Shown here: positions 15,492 through 24,072 of the stretch, one piece after another
Position numbering within the stretch: the stretch's first letter is position 1
How the letters are laid out: the number at the start of each line of letters is the position of its first letter
Origin: Thermotogaceae bacterium
GTDB taxonomy: Bacteria > Thermotogota > Thermotogae > Thermotogales > Thermotogaceae
Length of the DNA stretch: 55,865 bases
Assembly (NCBI GenBank): GCA_026993805.1
Contig: JALWSA010000019.1
Span: forward strand, 1 to 55,865
Direction: 5' to 3'
The notes under the pieces: generated by a model
What the model was told of the DNA's origin: nothing
The model's database searches: none
What the model saw: the letters and a program-made list of their open reading frames with translations, nothing else
Position numbers and translations under genes: made by a program

Positions 15492-17244
15492 AGGCTCCCT
15501 TTTCCTCGATAAGGTACTTGGGTTTGGGGGAATAATGGGTGTGGAGGAGGTGGTGCGCCTTCTCGGAAAGGGGTTTTTCAAGAAACTCTTCATATAGCTT
15601 CTTTACATCGGGATTTTCATGCGACTTCCTGAATGTTGCCTGAGTGTCCTCAAGGTATATCGCTTGAGCCCTCGCCTTCTTGATCTCGGCATCCGTTGGA
15701 ATGGGCTGGCCTCCGCCTCCGAGACAGCCGCCCGGACATGCCATCACTTCGAGGAAGATGATATCTTTGACATCTTTGCCTCCCGCTTTTATCTTTCTCA
15801 AAAGCTCGTCTGCAGCTCCAAGAGTATTGGCAACCGCTACTTTGAATTTGTTCCCGTTTATCTCAACTTCCGCGATCCTGATGTTGTCAAAGCCCCTTAA
15901 GCTTTCGAATTCCACCTTCGTGAGCTCTTTTCCAGTGAGCATCTCGTATGCACTTCTAAGAGCAGCCTCCATGACTCCACCCGTAACTCCGAATATCGCT
16001 GCAGCACCGGTGGAAAGACCGAGCGGTGAATCGAAATCATCCTCCGGGAGATTTTTCAGGTCGATATTTGCCTGCTTGAACATTCTGGCAAGCTCTCTCG
16101 TGGTTATGACAAAGTCCACATTCTTCATTCCATCTGTCCTGAGCTCGGGCCTTTCTATTTCACCTTTTTTGGCAGTACACGGCATGACGCTTACCACAAC
16201 TATCTTCTTCGGATCTATGTTCATCTTCTTTGCAAAGTAAGTCTTGGTCATAGCACCTACCATCTGCTGCGGGCTCATCGCAGAAGAGATGTTTATTATC
16301 ATCTCCGGGTAGAACTCTTCGACATACTTCACCCAAGCAGGACAGCAAGATGTGAACATTGGGAATGGACCTTTGTTCTCTATTCTCTTCAGCAGCTCGC
16401 TTGCTTCTTCGACTATTGTAAGGTCGGCTCCGAACTGTGTGTCGAAGACGTAGTCGAATCCAAGGAGTCTTAACCCTTTGACGAGCTTTCCAGTTACTAT
16501 CTCGCCGGGCTTGAGTCCGAACTCCTCCCCTATCGCCACTCTGACAGCCGGAGCCGTCTGGACTACAACGACTTTTTCCGGATCTGCGAGCGCTTTCCAG
16601 ACCTGCTCGGTGCTGTCCTTCTCGTATATGGCACCCACGGGACATGCGAGTATACACTGGCCGCATCCAACACACGGGGACTGGTAGAGATTCAGGCCGA
16701 ACGGCGGCGCTATCTCAACTTCGTTTCCTCTCCATGATCTCTCTATCGCAAACACATGCTGCATAACACCGCAGACCGTCTCGCATCTTCCACACAAAAT
16801 ACACTTGCTCGGATCCCTGACTATCGCATGGCTCGATTCGTCCTTTTTCTTGTCCCTGACCTGCACCGGGAACGGAAGCTCTTCCGGGATGTTGTAGATA
16901 CTGGAAAGCTCAAGAAGGTCACAGCTCTGGTTTCTAACACAGGAGGGGCAGTTCTGGTTGTGTGTTCCCAGAAGAAGCGAGAGAACAAATCTTCTGGTCT
17001 CCCTGAGCTGGGGTGTGTTCGTTCTGACAACCATTCCGTCCCTGACCGGGGTACTGCATGAAGGAACGGGATCCTTCATTCCTTCGACTTCAACGAGACA
17101 GATCCTGCAGGCTCCTATCTTTTCCTTTATCTCCGGGTGATAGCAGAATATCGGTATGTTTATTCCGGCCTTCTTAGCGGCTTCGTATATCGTCGTTCCT
17201 TCGGGAACTTCCACCTGAATTCCGTCTATGGTAACGCGCACCAT
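15490..17244 (-). CDS. hydA: [FeFe] hydrogenase catalytic subunit (HydA/HndD type)
   Basis: A 584-residue soluble group A [FeFe] hydrogenase. In order: a [2Fe-2S] ferredoxin domain (C34, C46, C49, C63), a His-Cys3 [4Fe-4S] site (H95, C99, C102, C108), two further [4Fe-4S] clusters (C148/151/154/158 and C191/194/197/201) and the H-cluster domain. That domain has all three signatures: TSCCPAW (C300), MPCTAKK (C356) and MACPGGCLGGGGQP (C503, C507). The length matches HndD-like subunits and is shorter than the roughly 645-residue T. maritima HydA. With HydB and HydC it should couple H2 evolution to NADH oxidation, probably with reduced ferredoxin (bifurcating type). Confidence 0.96.
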   Translation of the reverse strand: MVRVTIDGIQVEVPEGTTIYEAAKKAGINIPIFCYHPEIKEKIGACRICLVEVEGMKDPVPSCSTPVRDGMVVRTNTPQLRETRRFVLSLLLGTHNQNCPSCVRNQSCDLLELSSIYNIPEELPFPVQVRDKKKDESSHAIVRDPSKCILCGRCETVCGVMQHVFAIERSWRGNEVEIAPPFGLNLYQSPCVGCGQCILACPVGAIYEKDSTEQVWKALADPEKVVVVQTAPAVRVAIGEEFGLKPGEIVTGKLVKGLRLLGFDYVFDTQFGADLTIVEEASELLKRIENKGPFPMFTSCCPAWVKYVEEFYPEMIINISSAMSPQQMVGAMTKTYFAKKMNIDPKKIVVVSVMPCTAKKGEIERPELRTDGMKNVDFVITTRELARMFKQANIDLKNLPEDDFDSPLGLSTGAAAIFGVTGGVMEAALRSAYEMLTGKELTKVEFESLRGFDNIRIAEVEINGNKFKVAVANTLGAADELLRKIKAGGKDVKDIIFLEVMACPGGCLGGGGQPIPTDAEIKKARAQAIYLEDTQATFRKSHENPDVKKLYEEFLEKPLSEKAHHLLHTHYSPKPKYLIEEKGA

Positions 17245-17245
17245 T

Positions 17246-19138
17246 TCATGCCACCCCCTCGGTCTTTATGGCTCCAAACGGACAGGAGCTCACGCAGCTT
17301 CCACACCGGATGCATTTGTCCTGATCGATCTTGAAGACATTCCCTTCCTTGTAGATCGCTCCCACCGGACAGTTTCTGGCACACAGGGAGCATCCGCGAC
17401 ACATCGAAGGATCGATGTAGTACGAAACGAGAGCCTTACAAACCCCTGCCGGACATCTCTTATCGACTATGTGCGCCATGTACTCATCCCTGAAATACCT
17501 TATAGTCGAAAGCACGGGAGTTGGTGCGGTCTTCCCGAGCCCGCAAAGGGAAGCTTTTGAGACATTCACTGCGAGCCACTCAAGTGTGTGAAGATCTTCC
17601 ATCTTAGCCCTTCCCTCTGTTATATTCACGAGAATATCTAACATTCTCTTGGTACCTTCCCGGCACGGCACACACTGACCACATGACTCGGCCTGGGTGA
17701 AGGTCAAGAAATACTTGGCAACATCGACCATACAGGTTGTCTCATCCATAACGACCATTCCACCAGATCCCATGATCGCGCCGGCTGAAGTCAGAGATTC
17801 GTAATCTACGGGAATGTCCACGAGCTGCTCGGGTATACAACCCCCGCTCGGACCGCCTATCTGAACGGCTTTGAACTTCTTTCCGCCTATTATTCCACCG
17901 CCGATCTCGAAGATGATCTCCCTCAGGGTTATTCCCATCGGAACCTCTATGAGTCCCGTTCTGTTGACCTTTCCGGCAAGCGCGAAAACCTTCGTTCCCT
18001 TGCTCTTCTCAGTACCGTACTGGGCGTACCACTTTCCGCCGTTTGCGATTATCTTCGGAACATTGGCATAGGTCTCGACATTGTTTATGTTGGTCGGTTT
18101 TCCCCAGAGCCCTTTTTCTGCCGGATAGGGCGGCCTAGGCCTTGGAACTCCTCTCTTTCCTTCGATCGATGCCATTAAAGCCGTCTCTTCACCACAGACG
18201 AACGCCCCGGCTCCTTCCCTGATTTCGATATCAAACGAAAACTTCGTTCCAAGGATATTCTTTCCAAGAAGACCCAGTTTTCTTGCATCTTCTATTGCCT
18301 TGGAAATTCTCTTGACGGCAAGCGGGTATTCCGCCCTTATGTAGATGTAGCCTTTCGTCGCACCGGTGGCGTAAGCAGCTATCAGCATCCCTTCTATTAC
18401 GCTGTGCGGATCTCCTTCTATAGTAGCCCTGTCCATGAAAGCGCCTGGATCCCCTTCATCTGCGTTGCATATCAGGTATTTAACCTTTCCTTTGGCATCT
18501 CGCAAGAACTTCCACTTAAGCCATGTTGGAAATCCCGCTCCTCCTCTTCCTCTCAAACCCGAGGTCTTTATCTCCTCTATAACCTGCTCTGGCGTCATCT
18601 CAAGGACGGCCTTTGCAAGAGCGCTGTAGCCTCCGAGCGCTATGTAATCTGTTATGCTCTCCGGATCAACAATCCCGCAGTTTTTAAGGACGATCCTTAC
18701 TTGCTTCTTGTAAAATTCATGATCCCAGAGCCGCGGATACGGGAACTGCCTTTCAGGCTCCCCGAAAAGCTCATGTCTCAAGTCTATGACTCCAACTATG
18801 CCTTTTTCGTAAACTTCTCCTTTGAGAGCGCTCTCTACGATCTGCTCAGCTCTGTCCCTGTCCACTGCCATGTAGGAAACTCTCATCCCGTCCGGATAAA
18901 CCACATCGAGCAGCGGCTCTGCCCAGCACATCCCTATACATCCGACCTTCACTACTTTCGAGCCGCTGGCAAGCTCCTGAACCGCGTTCAGGACTTCATC
19001 CGCACCTGCAGCTATTCCACAGGTCCCATATCCGACGACGAATGTCACGCCGCTTTTCAAGGACTCTTCCCACTTTTTCAAACCTTCTTCCCTAAGATTT
19101 TTCAAATCTTCTATACTCTTAATTTTTCTGCTCGCCAT
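17246..19138 (-). CDS. hydB: NuoF-like hydrogenase subunit (HydB/HndC type)
   Basis: A 630-residue flavoprotein subunit. The N-terminal thioredoxin-like [2Fe-2S] domain has C40, C67 and C71. The NuoF core follows with the glycine-rich NADH/FMN segments (GLRGRGGAGFPTWLKWKF; ICNADEGDPGAFMDR; GAFVCGEETALMASIEG). A [4Fe-4S] motif CGQCVPCREG is present, then two C-terminal ferredoxin motifs (CRGCSLCARNC; CIRCGSCVSSC). It binds FMN and NAD(H) and is the likely bifurcation site in this family. It overlaps hydC by 20 bases and ends 2 nt before hydA. Confidence 0.95.
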   Translation of the reverse strand: MASRKIKSIEDLKNLREEGLKKWEESLKSGVTFVVGYGTCGIAAGADEVLNAVQELASGSKVVKVGCIGMCWAEPLLDVVYPDGMRVSYMAVDRDRAEQIVESALKGEVYEKGIVGVIDLRHELFGEPERQFPYPRLWDHEFYKKQVRIVLKNCGIVDPESITDYIALGGYSALAKAVLEMTPEQVIEEIKTSGLRGRGGAGFPTWLKWKFLRDAKGKVKYLICNADEGDPGAFMDRATIEGDPHSVIEGMLIAAYATGATKGYIYIRAEYPLAVKRISKAIEDARKLGLLGKNILGTKFSFDIEIREGAGAFVCGEETALMASIEGKRGVPRPRPPYPAEKGLWGKPTNINNVETYANVPKIIANGGKWYAQYGTEKSKGTKVFALAGKVNRTGLIEVPMGITLREIIFEIGGGIIGGKKFKAVQIGGPSGGCIPEQLVDIPVDYESLTSAGAIMGSGGMVVMDETTCMVDVAKYFLTFTQAESCGQCVPCREGTKRMLDILVNITEGRAKMEDLHTLEWLAVNVSKASLCGLGKTAPTPVLSTIRYFRDEYMAHIVDKRCPAGVCKALVSYYIDPSMCRGCSLCARNCPVGAIYKEGNVFKIDQDKCIRCGSCVSSCPFGAIKTEGVA

Positions 19139-19583
19139 TTCTTTCAGCCTCCTTGAGCTCGATTATGAGCTCCCTGAGTTTATCTGGATCCATCTTTCCG
19201 TAAATCGTTCCATTAACCTCCACCGCTGGAGCCAGCGCGCATGCTCCAAGACACGCAACTCTCTCGATGGTGAAAAGTCCGTCTTCAGTGGTATCCCCTA
19301 TATCAACACCAAGGAAATCCCTCAGAAAATCGAGAAGCGTCTTGCTGCCTTTGACATGGCATGCGGTTCCCTGACACACCCTGATCACATACTTTCCCCT
19401 TGGCTTTAACCTGAACTGCTCGTAAAAGGTGGCAACTCCGAAAACCCTCGTCAAAGGTACTCCCAAATACTCCGCAACCTCCACAGCATCCTCAAAGGGG
19501 ATGTAGCCTTTCTTTGTCTGTATATTCTGAAGCGCTTTTATAAGGTAAGAAGGGTCTCTCGGAACTCCGAACTTTTCCTCCAC
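19119..19583 (-). CDS. hydC: NuoE-like hydrogenase subunit (HydC/HndA type)
   Basis: A thioredoxin-fold [2Fe-2S] protein of 154 residues, started at GTG 19583-19581 with GGAGG 8 nt upstream (a GTG nine bases earlier overlaps the ribosome site). The cluster ligands are visible as CQGTAC and CLGAC. An N-terminal three-helix bundle (YLIKALQNIQTKKGYIPFEDAVEVAEYLGV) is typical of NuoE. It is the first gene of the hydC-hydB-hydA operon. Confidence 0.95.
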   Translation of the reverse strand: MEEKFGVPRDPSYLIKALQNIQTKKGYIPFEDAVEVAEYLGVPLTRVFGVATFYEQFRLKPRGKYVIRVCQGTACHVKGSKTLLDFLRDFLGVDIGDTTEDGLFTIERVACLGACALAPAVEVNGTIYGKMDPDKLRELIIELKEAERNGEQKN

Positions 19584-19592
19584 GGCGCTCAC

Positions 19593-19955
19593 CTCCAGTA
19601 AAAGGACTTTAAGTTATATAGTTCACATTTGAAATGTTCTTGCTTCGTCCAATACCAGCGCACAAAGCTGGAAATCATTATTTGAGATTTTATTCACATT
19701 TTATCTTTTACCGAAAAGTAATGTTACCAATTTCACATATGTTCTGTCAAGAGAAGTACGAGATGAAAAACGCAAGCAGGAAATTCAAAACGAAAGCTCT
19801 TGCACACGAACCTTCGAAGAGTGTATGGAGCTTTACAGCAAACGCGCTCTGAGCTGACGCCAGTTCAACAGTTGATGTTTGCAACGGTGTGCTAAAATGA
19901 AGCAAGGATAAACTTCGCGCTGTGGAGAAAAATCGATTTGGAAGGGGGAAAAAGC
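19593..19955. promoter_or_regulatory. Long divergent regulatory gap between hydrogenase operon and mreB
   Basis: A 360-nt region with no credible gene. Toward hydC it holds TATATAAC (minus strand, 19620-19613) as a possible -10. Next to it is the 13-bp inverted repeat ACATTTGAAATGT (19625-19637). The string TTCACAT recurs at 19622, 19693 and 19732, all on the plus strand. Toward mreB it holds an extended -10 TGCTAAAAT (hexamer 19893-19898), a TTGATG 15 nt before it and an 11-bp palindrome TCAACAGTTGA (19865-19875). The TTCACA half-site resembles half of the redox regulator Rex site, but no full site is seen. Confidence 0.45.
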
Positions 19956-20966
19956 GTGCCAAGAGGGGATTTGGGTATAGATCTCGGAACCGCAACCTTC
20001 ATCGTATATCAGAAAGGTAAGGGGGTCGTGGTTTACGAACCCTCGGTCGTTACTATATCGAAGAGGACAAACGCGATCATCGCGATCGGTGAAGAAGCGA
20101 GAAAAATGGTCGGAAAAACTCACGATGATCTCATAGCCATCCGGCCTATGAAAGACGGAGTCATCGCAAACTACAAAGTTATTGAAGCCGTCCTAAAAGA
20201 ATTCTTCAGAAGGGCTGTGGGGAAACTGCGGCTTTTCAAACCAAACGTCGTTATAGGCGTGCCAACGAAGATAACGAGCGTTGAGAAAAGAGCTGTTTTC
20301 GAAGCGGCTTTGAGCGCGGGGGCAAAGAAGGTTCATGTGGTTTCAGAACCTCTGGCTGCTGCAATTGGGGCGGGTGTAGACGTAACGAAATCCGAAGGCA
20401 GCATGGTCGTCGACATAGGTGGAGGAACGACGGATATAGCTGTAATCAGCCTGGGTGGAATAGTCGTTGGTGATTCCATAAAGATAGCCGGAAACGCTAT
20501 GGACGAATCCATAGTGAAATACGCGAAGAAGAAATACGGACTCGTCATCGGAGAGGCGACAGCGGAAGAAGTGAAAAAGAACATAGGAAAGGTGCATCCG
20601 GATTATGAAACCCTTGAGATGGAGATAAGAGGCAGGGATGCGGTCTCAGGTCTTCCAAGAACCGACACGATGACCTCAGACGATGTCATGGAAGCGATAA
20701 AACCTATGGTGAACAACATCATCCTGAAAATAAAGGCCATCCTTGAAAAAACCCCGCCAGAGCTCGCGTCAGACATAATCAGAAACGGAATAGTCCTGAC
20801 GGGGGGCGGTGCACTCCTAAAAGGAATCGACAAGGTTGTTGAAGAAGAAATAGGTGTGAAGGCGACGGTTGCGGAAAACCCGATAATGTGTGTGGCGAAC
20901 GGTACAGGAATATTGCTCGAAGATAGACAGCTTCTTGAAACCGTCGCGGAGGCTTACGAGAGGTGA
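19956..20966 (+). CDS. mreB: MreB-like actin homologue
   Basis: A 336-residue MreB/Mbl protein starting at GTG 19956, with GGAAGGGGG upstream. The actin-fold phosphate loops are present: GIDLGTATFIVY near the N-terminus and DIGGGTTDIAVISLGG in the middle. The adenosine loop is VLTGGGALLKGIDKVV. It polymerises under the inner membrane and guides cell-wall elongation. It is followed 4 nt later by flgF, an arrangement seen in several bacteria where an mreB-like gene heads the flagellar rod operon. Confidence 0.93.
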   Translation: MPRGDLGIDLGTATFIVYQKGKGVVVYEPSVVTISKRTNAIIAIGEEARKMVGKTHDDLIAIRPMKDGVIANYKVIEAVLKEFFRRAVGKLRLFKPNVVIGVPTKITSVEKRAVFEAALSAGAKKVHVVSEPLAAAIGAGVDVTKSEGSMVVDIGGGTTDIAVISLGGIVVGDSIKIAGNAMDESIVKYAKKKYGLVIGEATAEEVKKNIGKVHPDYETLEMEIRGRDAVSGLPRTDTMTSDDVMEAIKPMVNNIILKIKAILEKTPPELASDIIRNGIVLTGGGALLKGIDKVVEEEIGVKATVAENPIMCVANGTGILLEDRQLLETVAEAYER

Positions 20967-20970
20967 TAGG

Positions 20971-21735
20971 ATGATCAGGGGAATGTACATGGGAGCCATG
21001 GGAATGCTCAACGACATGTTCAAGCTCGATATGATAGCCAACAATCTGGCAAACGTAGACACAGCCGGCTACAAAAGGGACAGGGCTGCCTTCAAAACAT
21101 ATTTAGAGGGCATGCTCGTGTCCATTCTTCCAAGCATCTACAGGGGAAGGAAAGAAGTTCCAATAGGAAAGCTCGAAGGGGCCGTTGTTTTGGACGAAGT
21201 CCGGCCTGATCTTTCCCAGGGTAGCGTTGTCTACACCGGAAATCCTTACGACCTTGCAATATCGGGATCCGGATTTTTCGCCATCGAGAAAAACGGACAG
21301 GTTCTTTTCACAAGAGCCGGAAACTTCAAAAGGGATTTTGCAGGATATCTTGTGACAAACGACGGAGGATATGTCCTTGACGAAAAAGGAAGCAAAATAA
21401 AAATCGAAGATGGCTGGAAAATCTCAGATGACGGAACGATAAGAGATGAAAAGGGAAAAGCGGTTGCGAAGATAGCGATTTACGACTTCACAAACCCCGA
21501 AAAGCTTCAAAAAGTCGGATACACATACTTCAAACAGACAAAAGAATCCGGAAAACCCCAAAAAGCTCTTTCAGGAATCATGGTTGGGTATATAGAAAAG
21601 TCAAATGTGAACGCTTTGAGAGAGATGGTCAACATGATAAAAGCTCTCAGACATTTTGAGATCTCGCAAAGAACGATAACCACGAGTGATCAGCTCCTTG
21701 ATAGGCTTTTCAACAGCGTAGCGAGCCTTAGATAA
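20971..21735 (+). CDS. flgF: Flagellar basal-body rod protein FlgF
   Basis: A 254-residue rod protein started at ATG 20971 after GAGGTGATAGG. The N-terminal rod motif reads ANNLANVDTAGYK, and the C-terminal heptad helix is EKSNVNALREMVNMIKALRHFE. Between them is the GNPYDLAISGSGFFAI block of FlgF/FlgG/FlgE proteins. It is assigned FlgF rather than FlgG because it precedes a second, more canonical FlgG and starts with the short MIRGMYMGAMGM helix. Exported by the flagellar type III system; forms the proximal rod. Confidence 0.88.
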   Translation: MIRGMYMGAMGMLNDMFKLDMIANNLANVDTAGYKRDRAAFKTYLEGMLVSILPSIYRGRKEVPIGKLEGAVVLDEVRPDLSQGSVVYTGNPYDLAISGSGFFAIEKNGQVLFTRAGNFKRDFAGYLVTNDGGYVLDEKGSKIKIEDGWKISDDGTIRDEKGKAVAKIAIYDFTNPEKLQKVGYTYFKQTKESGKPQKALSGIMVGYIEKSNVNALREMVNMIKALRHFEISQRTITTSDQLLDRLFNSVASLR

Positions 21736-21749
21736 AGGGGGATGAAAGC

Positions 21750-22535
21750 ATGATGATCTCGCTTTATTCAGCCGCAACGGGAATGCAGGCACAGCAATTT
21801 AAATTAGACACGATAGCGAACAACCTTGCAAATGTCGATACTTCTGGTTATAAGAAGGTCAGAACCGAGTTCCACGATCTCATATACCAGCATGCGAGGA
21901 ACGCCGGAACGCCCATCACGGGAGCTTCGGTCAATCCCACAGGACTCTATGTGGGACTTGGAACCAGAGTAGCTGCAACGACGAGAATATTCACCATGGG
22001 AACTCTTGAATTCACGGGGAATTCCCTTGACCTTGCCATAACTGGCGATGGCTTCTTCCAGGTGCAGCTTCCGGATGGAAGAATAGCCTACACAAGAGAC
22101 GGGGCCTTCAAAATGGATGCCAACGGAAGACTCGTAACGGCGAACGGATACTACCTCGTTCCCAACATAACCATTCCAAACAACACCGTCTCCATCACGA
22201 TATCCGAAGACGGAACAGTAACTGTGGAGCTTGCGGATGGGACTATCCAGAATGTTGGAACTATAACGCTCGTGAGATTCGTTAATCCCGCAGGGCTTAA
22301 ATCGATAGGCGATAACCTGTTCCTTCAGACGGGGGCTTCCGGCGAACCAATAGAAGGCACCGCTGGACAAGACGGATTTGGAGCCATCAGACAAAACTAC
22401 CTTGAAAAATCCAATGTTGACGTTGTGAGAGAAATGGTTGGAATGATAACAGCCCAGAGAGCCTATGAGCTGAACTCAAGAGCCATAATAACCGCCGACG
22501 ACATGCTCAGAACGCTCACAGCCATCAAGAGGTGA
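21750..22535 (+). CDS. flgG: Flagellar distal rod protein FlgG
   Basis: A 261-residue protein with MISLYSAATGMQAQQFKLDTIANNLANVDTSGYKK at the N-terminus and EKSNVDVVREMVGMITAQRAYELNSRAI at the C-terminus, the classic FlgG ends. The centre carries GNSLDLAITGDGFFQV. It follows flgF by 14 nt with GGGGG 8 nt before the ATG. The stop is immediately followed by a TAA and by the flgA signal-peptide frame. Confidence 0.94.
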   Translation: MMISLYSAATGMQAQQFKLDTIANNLANVDTSGYKKVRTEFHDLIYQHARNAGTPITGASVNPTGLYVGLGTRVAATTRIFTMGTLEFTGNSLDLAITGDGFFQVQLPDGRIAYTRDGAFKMDANGRLVTANGYYLVPNITIPNNTVSITISEDGTVTVELADGTIQNVGTITLVRFVNPAGLKSIGDNLFLQTGASGEPIEGTAGQDGFGAIRQNYLEKSNVDVVREMVGMITAQRAYELNSRAIITADDMLRTLTAIKR

Positions 22536-22541
22536 TAATCA

Positions 22542-23468
22542 ACGAAGTCTTTCCTTCTGATACTCCTGGTATCTTCAACGATTCTGGGATTCGTATATGT
22601 TCCATCGCAAATAGAGGTGACCCCTGGGCGGGTCACCTTATTTGATATAGCAGCGACTTTTACAGGAGTCCCAACCCAGACTCTTCTTTCCATAACTCTT
22701 GCATACCTTCCCGAAGGGAGTCTGACTCTTCTTCCTTCCTATATAGAAAACTTAGCTGCCCGGAAAGGCGTGAGTGTAACCTTCGAATCGTCTTCTGTTA
22801 CTATAATCGCAGAAAAAGCAAAAGAAAGCATTAAAAAAGTTTCTGAAATTCCTCAAGAAGTGCTCAATCAAGCATCTGGGGTTGCCTTAAAAATAGCAAA
22901 GAAATTCGCCAGCTGCACTGCTCCTTCTACATGGACGCTCCTTTCCTGGTCTGGGGAAGTAGGGAATGAAGCGGAAGAAATCAACATCAACCGCATAGGA
23001 AAAGGTATCTTCAGTGCGTTCTTGAAATTCAGTGGCGAAAGCACTAAATACCTTTGGCTCAAACTTCAAGTCTCGTGCATGAAGCCTGTTTTGGTAGTGA
23101 AAAAACTCGTGAGATACGGCGAGAAAATACGGCCTCAGGATGTTGAAACCAAAATCATCGACGTTTTAACTCTATACGAGACCCCTGCCTCGAGCGAAGA
23201 TGCTATTTACGCACCTGCTGTCAAAACACTGAGGCCCGGGGACATCGTCACTCTTTCTTCCATAAAGAGAAAACCAGACGTCGTTAAGGGACAGGTGATC
23301 ATCGCATACGTTACTCTTCCAGGAATACATATCTCCGCACTCGTCGAGGCTTTGGAAGACGGATACATAGGAGATACGATTAGGGTTCGGAACATTTCGA
23401 GTGGAAAAATATTAAAGGGAGTATTAGAAAAAGGACCCGTTTTGAAAATACTGGAGGTGGAAAGATGA
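22542..23468 (+). CDS. flgA: Flagellar P-ring chaperone FlgA, apparent ACG start
   Basis: An open frame encoding about 308 residues. From 22542 it reads (ACG)KSFLLILLVSSTILGF, a textbook signal peptide, and continues VYVPSQIEVTPGRVTLFDIA, as FlgA proteins do. No ATG, GTG or TTG precedes this segment: the frame is closed by TGA TAA at 22533-22538. The ACG lies 7 nt after GAGGTG. The first standard start, GTG 22617, would remove the whole signal peptide and has no ribosome site. The C-terminal SAF/ChapFlgA region (VVKKLVRYGEKIRPQDV; GDTIRVRNISSGKILKGVL) is intact. FlgA helps FlgI assemble the P-ring in the periplasm, so export is needed. Confidence 0.85.
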   Translation, partial: TKSFLLILLVSSTILGFVYVPSQIEVTPGRVTLFDIAATFTGVPTQTLLSITLAYLPEGSLTLLPSYIENLAARKGVSVTFESSSVTIIAEKAKESIKKVSEIPQEVLNQASGVALKIAKKFASCTAPSTWTLLSWSGEVGNEAEEININRIGKGIFSAFLKFSGESTKYLWLKLQVSCMKPVLVVKKLVRYGEKIRPQDVETKIIDVLTLYETPASSEDAIYAPAVKTLRPGDIVTLSSIKRKPDVVKGQVIIAYVTLPGIHISALVEALEDGYIGDTIRVRNISSGKILKGVLEKGPVLKILEVER

Positions 23469-24061
23469 GAAAAATCATAGCCATACTTCTCCTGGCGGCT
23501 TTTGCCTTTTCACTTTTCGGAGAATCGCTCTGGAAAAAAGGACAGATGAATCTCATAAGCGTTAAAAAAGCTAGCAATGTCGGGGACATAGTAAAAGTCC
23601 TCGTTTACGAGATACCAACGGCAACCACCAAGTCTTCCGGATTCAACATTTTCAAACCCATTGCGGACTTCTTCGATTCACTTCTTGGTACGATGACAGG
23701 AAAAAGCATATCGAATAGCGTAGTCTCACTCGATAACATAAGCAGCGAATACAAAAGGGAAAACCAGGTTTCCGCAAAGGTTGTGCTTGAAATATCTTCA
23801 ACGGTGGTCGGAAAAGACGAGCATGGAAATCTTCTGATAGAGGGAAAAAAGAGAATAAAGATAGGCGGTGCAATGAAAGAGATCATCATAAAAGGTAAAG
23901 TGAGACCAGAAGATATAACAGCGGATAACACTGTGGATTCGAGGAACCTGGCCGAAGCTGAGATATGGGTAGACGATGAGATAGTGTTCAAAAAGAGTCC
24001 CGATGAACCTGACAGCTGGGTATCTTACTTTCTCAGCCTGATCGCTGGAATCTTCATGTGA
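23465..24061 (+). CDS. flgH: Flagellar L-ring protein FlgH
   Basis: A 198-residue FlgH with a signal peptide (IIAILLLAAFAFSLFG). The family core is visible as GDIVKVLVYEIPTATTKS and VVLEISSTVVGKDEHGNLLIEGKKRIKI, followed by GKVRPEDITADNTVDSRNLAEAEI. The signal region contains no cysteine, so it is not a lipoprotein as FlgH is in enterobacteria. That fits an organism whose outer layer is a protein toga. The ATG overlaps the flgA stop. Confidence 0.92.
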   Translation: MRKIIAILLLAAFAFSLFGESLWKKGQMNLISVKKASNVGDIVKVLVYEIPTATTKSSGFNIFKPIADFFDSLLGTMTGKSISNSVVSLDNISSEYKRENQVSAKVVLEISSTVVGKDEHGNLLIEGKKRIKIGGAMKEIIIKGKVRPEDITADNTVDSRNLAEAEIWVDDEIVFKKSPDEPDSWVSYFLSLIAGIFM

Positions 24062-24072
24062 GGTGATCCAGT

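Noticed and set aside
19634-19852. 72-residue plus-strand frame in the hydrogenase-mreB gap
   Set aside because: No ribosome site, composition unlike a protein, and it runs through repeated regulatory-looking elements; treated as non-coding.
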